57,606 nt of DNA from Saprospiraceae bacterium. Lineage in GTDB: Bacteria; Bacteroidota; Bacteroidia; Chitinophagales; Saprospiraceae. Location of the stretch: NCBI GenBank assembly GCA_027486765.1, contig JAIXOO010000443.1:1-57606 (forward strand). The letters run 5' to 3'. Position 1 is the first letter of the stretch, and each line of letters begins with the position of its first letter. Below, piece after piece: positions 57,516 through 57,606 of this stretch. The translations under genes were made by a program, and so were the position numbers. The notes beneath the pieces were generated by a model, which ran no database searches, was not told the DNA's origin, and saw nothing but the letters and a program-made list of their open reading frames with translations.

Positions 57516-57606
57516 GTGGAAAAAACCATCTACCAAGGCAGTTTTACCTGGCTGGACGTTACCCAGCCCACCAAAGAGCAGCTCTTGGATATTGCTGCGC
57601 GGTTCA
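57516..57606 (+). CDS. CorA-like magnesium transporter (N-terminal 30 codons; continues outside window)
   Basis: From GTG 57516 the frame reads VEKTIYQGSFTWLDVTQPTK followed by EQLLDIAARF and leaves the window. A stop at 57507-57509 directly upstream fixes the start to within two codons. The opening (strand, then WLDVTxPTxExLxxIAxxF) is the typical N-terminus of CorA-family divalent-cation channels. Only 30 residues are visible, so the call rests on this pattern alone. Confidence 0.6.
   Translation, partial: MEKTIYQGSFTWLDVTQPTKEQLLDIAARF

Overview
The window looks like chromosomal DNA from a member of the Bacteroidota, most likely a Saprospiraceae-type organism (Haliscomenobacter/Lewinella-like; this is inference, as no rRNA is present). 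The evidence is a SusC/SusD outer-membrane pair, T9SS sorting domains of both types (a CHU_C-like type B domain and a type A domain), HU-CCDC81/SPOR and DUF4105/Lnb proteins, BshB1 (bacillithiol synthesis), many lipoproteins, promoters of the TTG-N20-TAnnTTTG type, and starts without clear Shine-Dalgarno sites. I see no tRNA, rRNA, CRISPR array, insertion sequence or phage.

Layout. 1-9428: a minus-strand locus read as SusC, SusD, a large FG-GAP/ASPIC protein and a vanadium-haloperoxidase-like protein that leaves the window. 9853-12803: an AT-rich plus-strand stretch with an RraB-TPR lipoprotein, a cupin lipoprotein, a decayed TPR copy and two small unknowns. 12934-24866: a CHU_C-domain adhesin-like protein, a lipoprotein, a YdjC-type deacetylase divergent from a formyltransferase, a glycosidase-like protein, DinB, a secreted Gfo/Idh/MocA oxidoreductase, a PLP decarboxylase, a DUF3471 protein and a nucleotidyltransferase-like protein. 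25121-39805: housekeeping and envelope genes (GT2/sugar-transferase fusion, recR, PDH E2, CoA-binding protein, mazG, bshB1, a ComEA-like HhH protein with ComEC, HU-SPOR, threonine aldolase, paired PH-domain proteins). 40162-50539: a DUF5723 beta-barrel protein, an Rpn-type nuclease, a lipoprotein, a HAD phosphatase, Lnb-like DUF4105, rimK with an aspartoacylase-family partner, and a CHAT protease carrying an effector-associated-like domain. 50604-57606: a cytochrome-type lipoprotein, PepSY-like lipoproteins, a T9SS/dockerin-like protein, a helical-repeat protein, a GxxExxY protein inside inverted repeats, and the first codons of a CorA-like transporter.

The strongest unexplained signal is the large set of long intergenic inverted repeats, at least 13 loci. 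Their arms are complementary over about 28-56 bp, are often built of short degenerate direct repeats, and fall into several sequence families: GGTTCC (3 copies), CGGTCGTCCG (2), GATTTCGG (2), GTTGA plus GCTACCGCAGCGA core (2-3) and single types. They fill gaps between genes almost exactly from stop codon to neighbour, and in several genes they supply the stop codon and the last residues of the protein. Family members differ in sequence but keep their arms complementary, so the fold, or the process that makes it, is conserved.

The second point of interest is the CHAT protease with a C-terminal domain resembling effector-associated domains of bacterial conflict systems. Its start codon sits one base after one of these hairpins.
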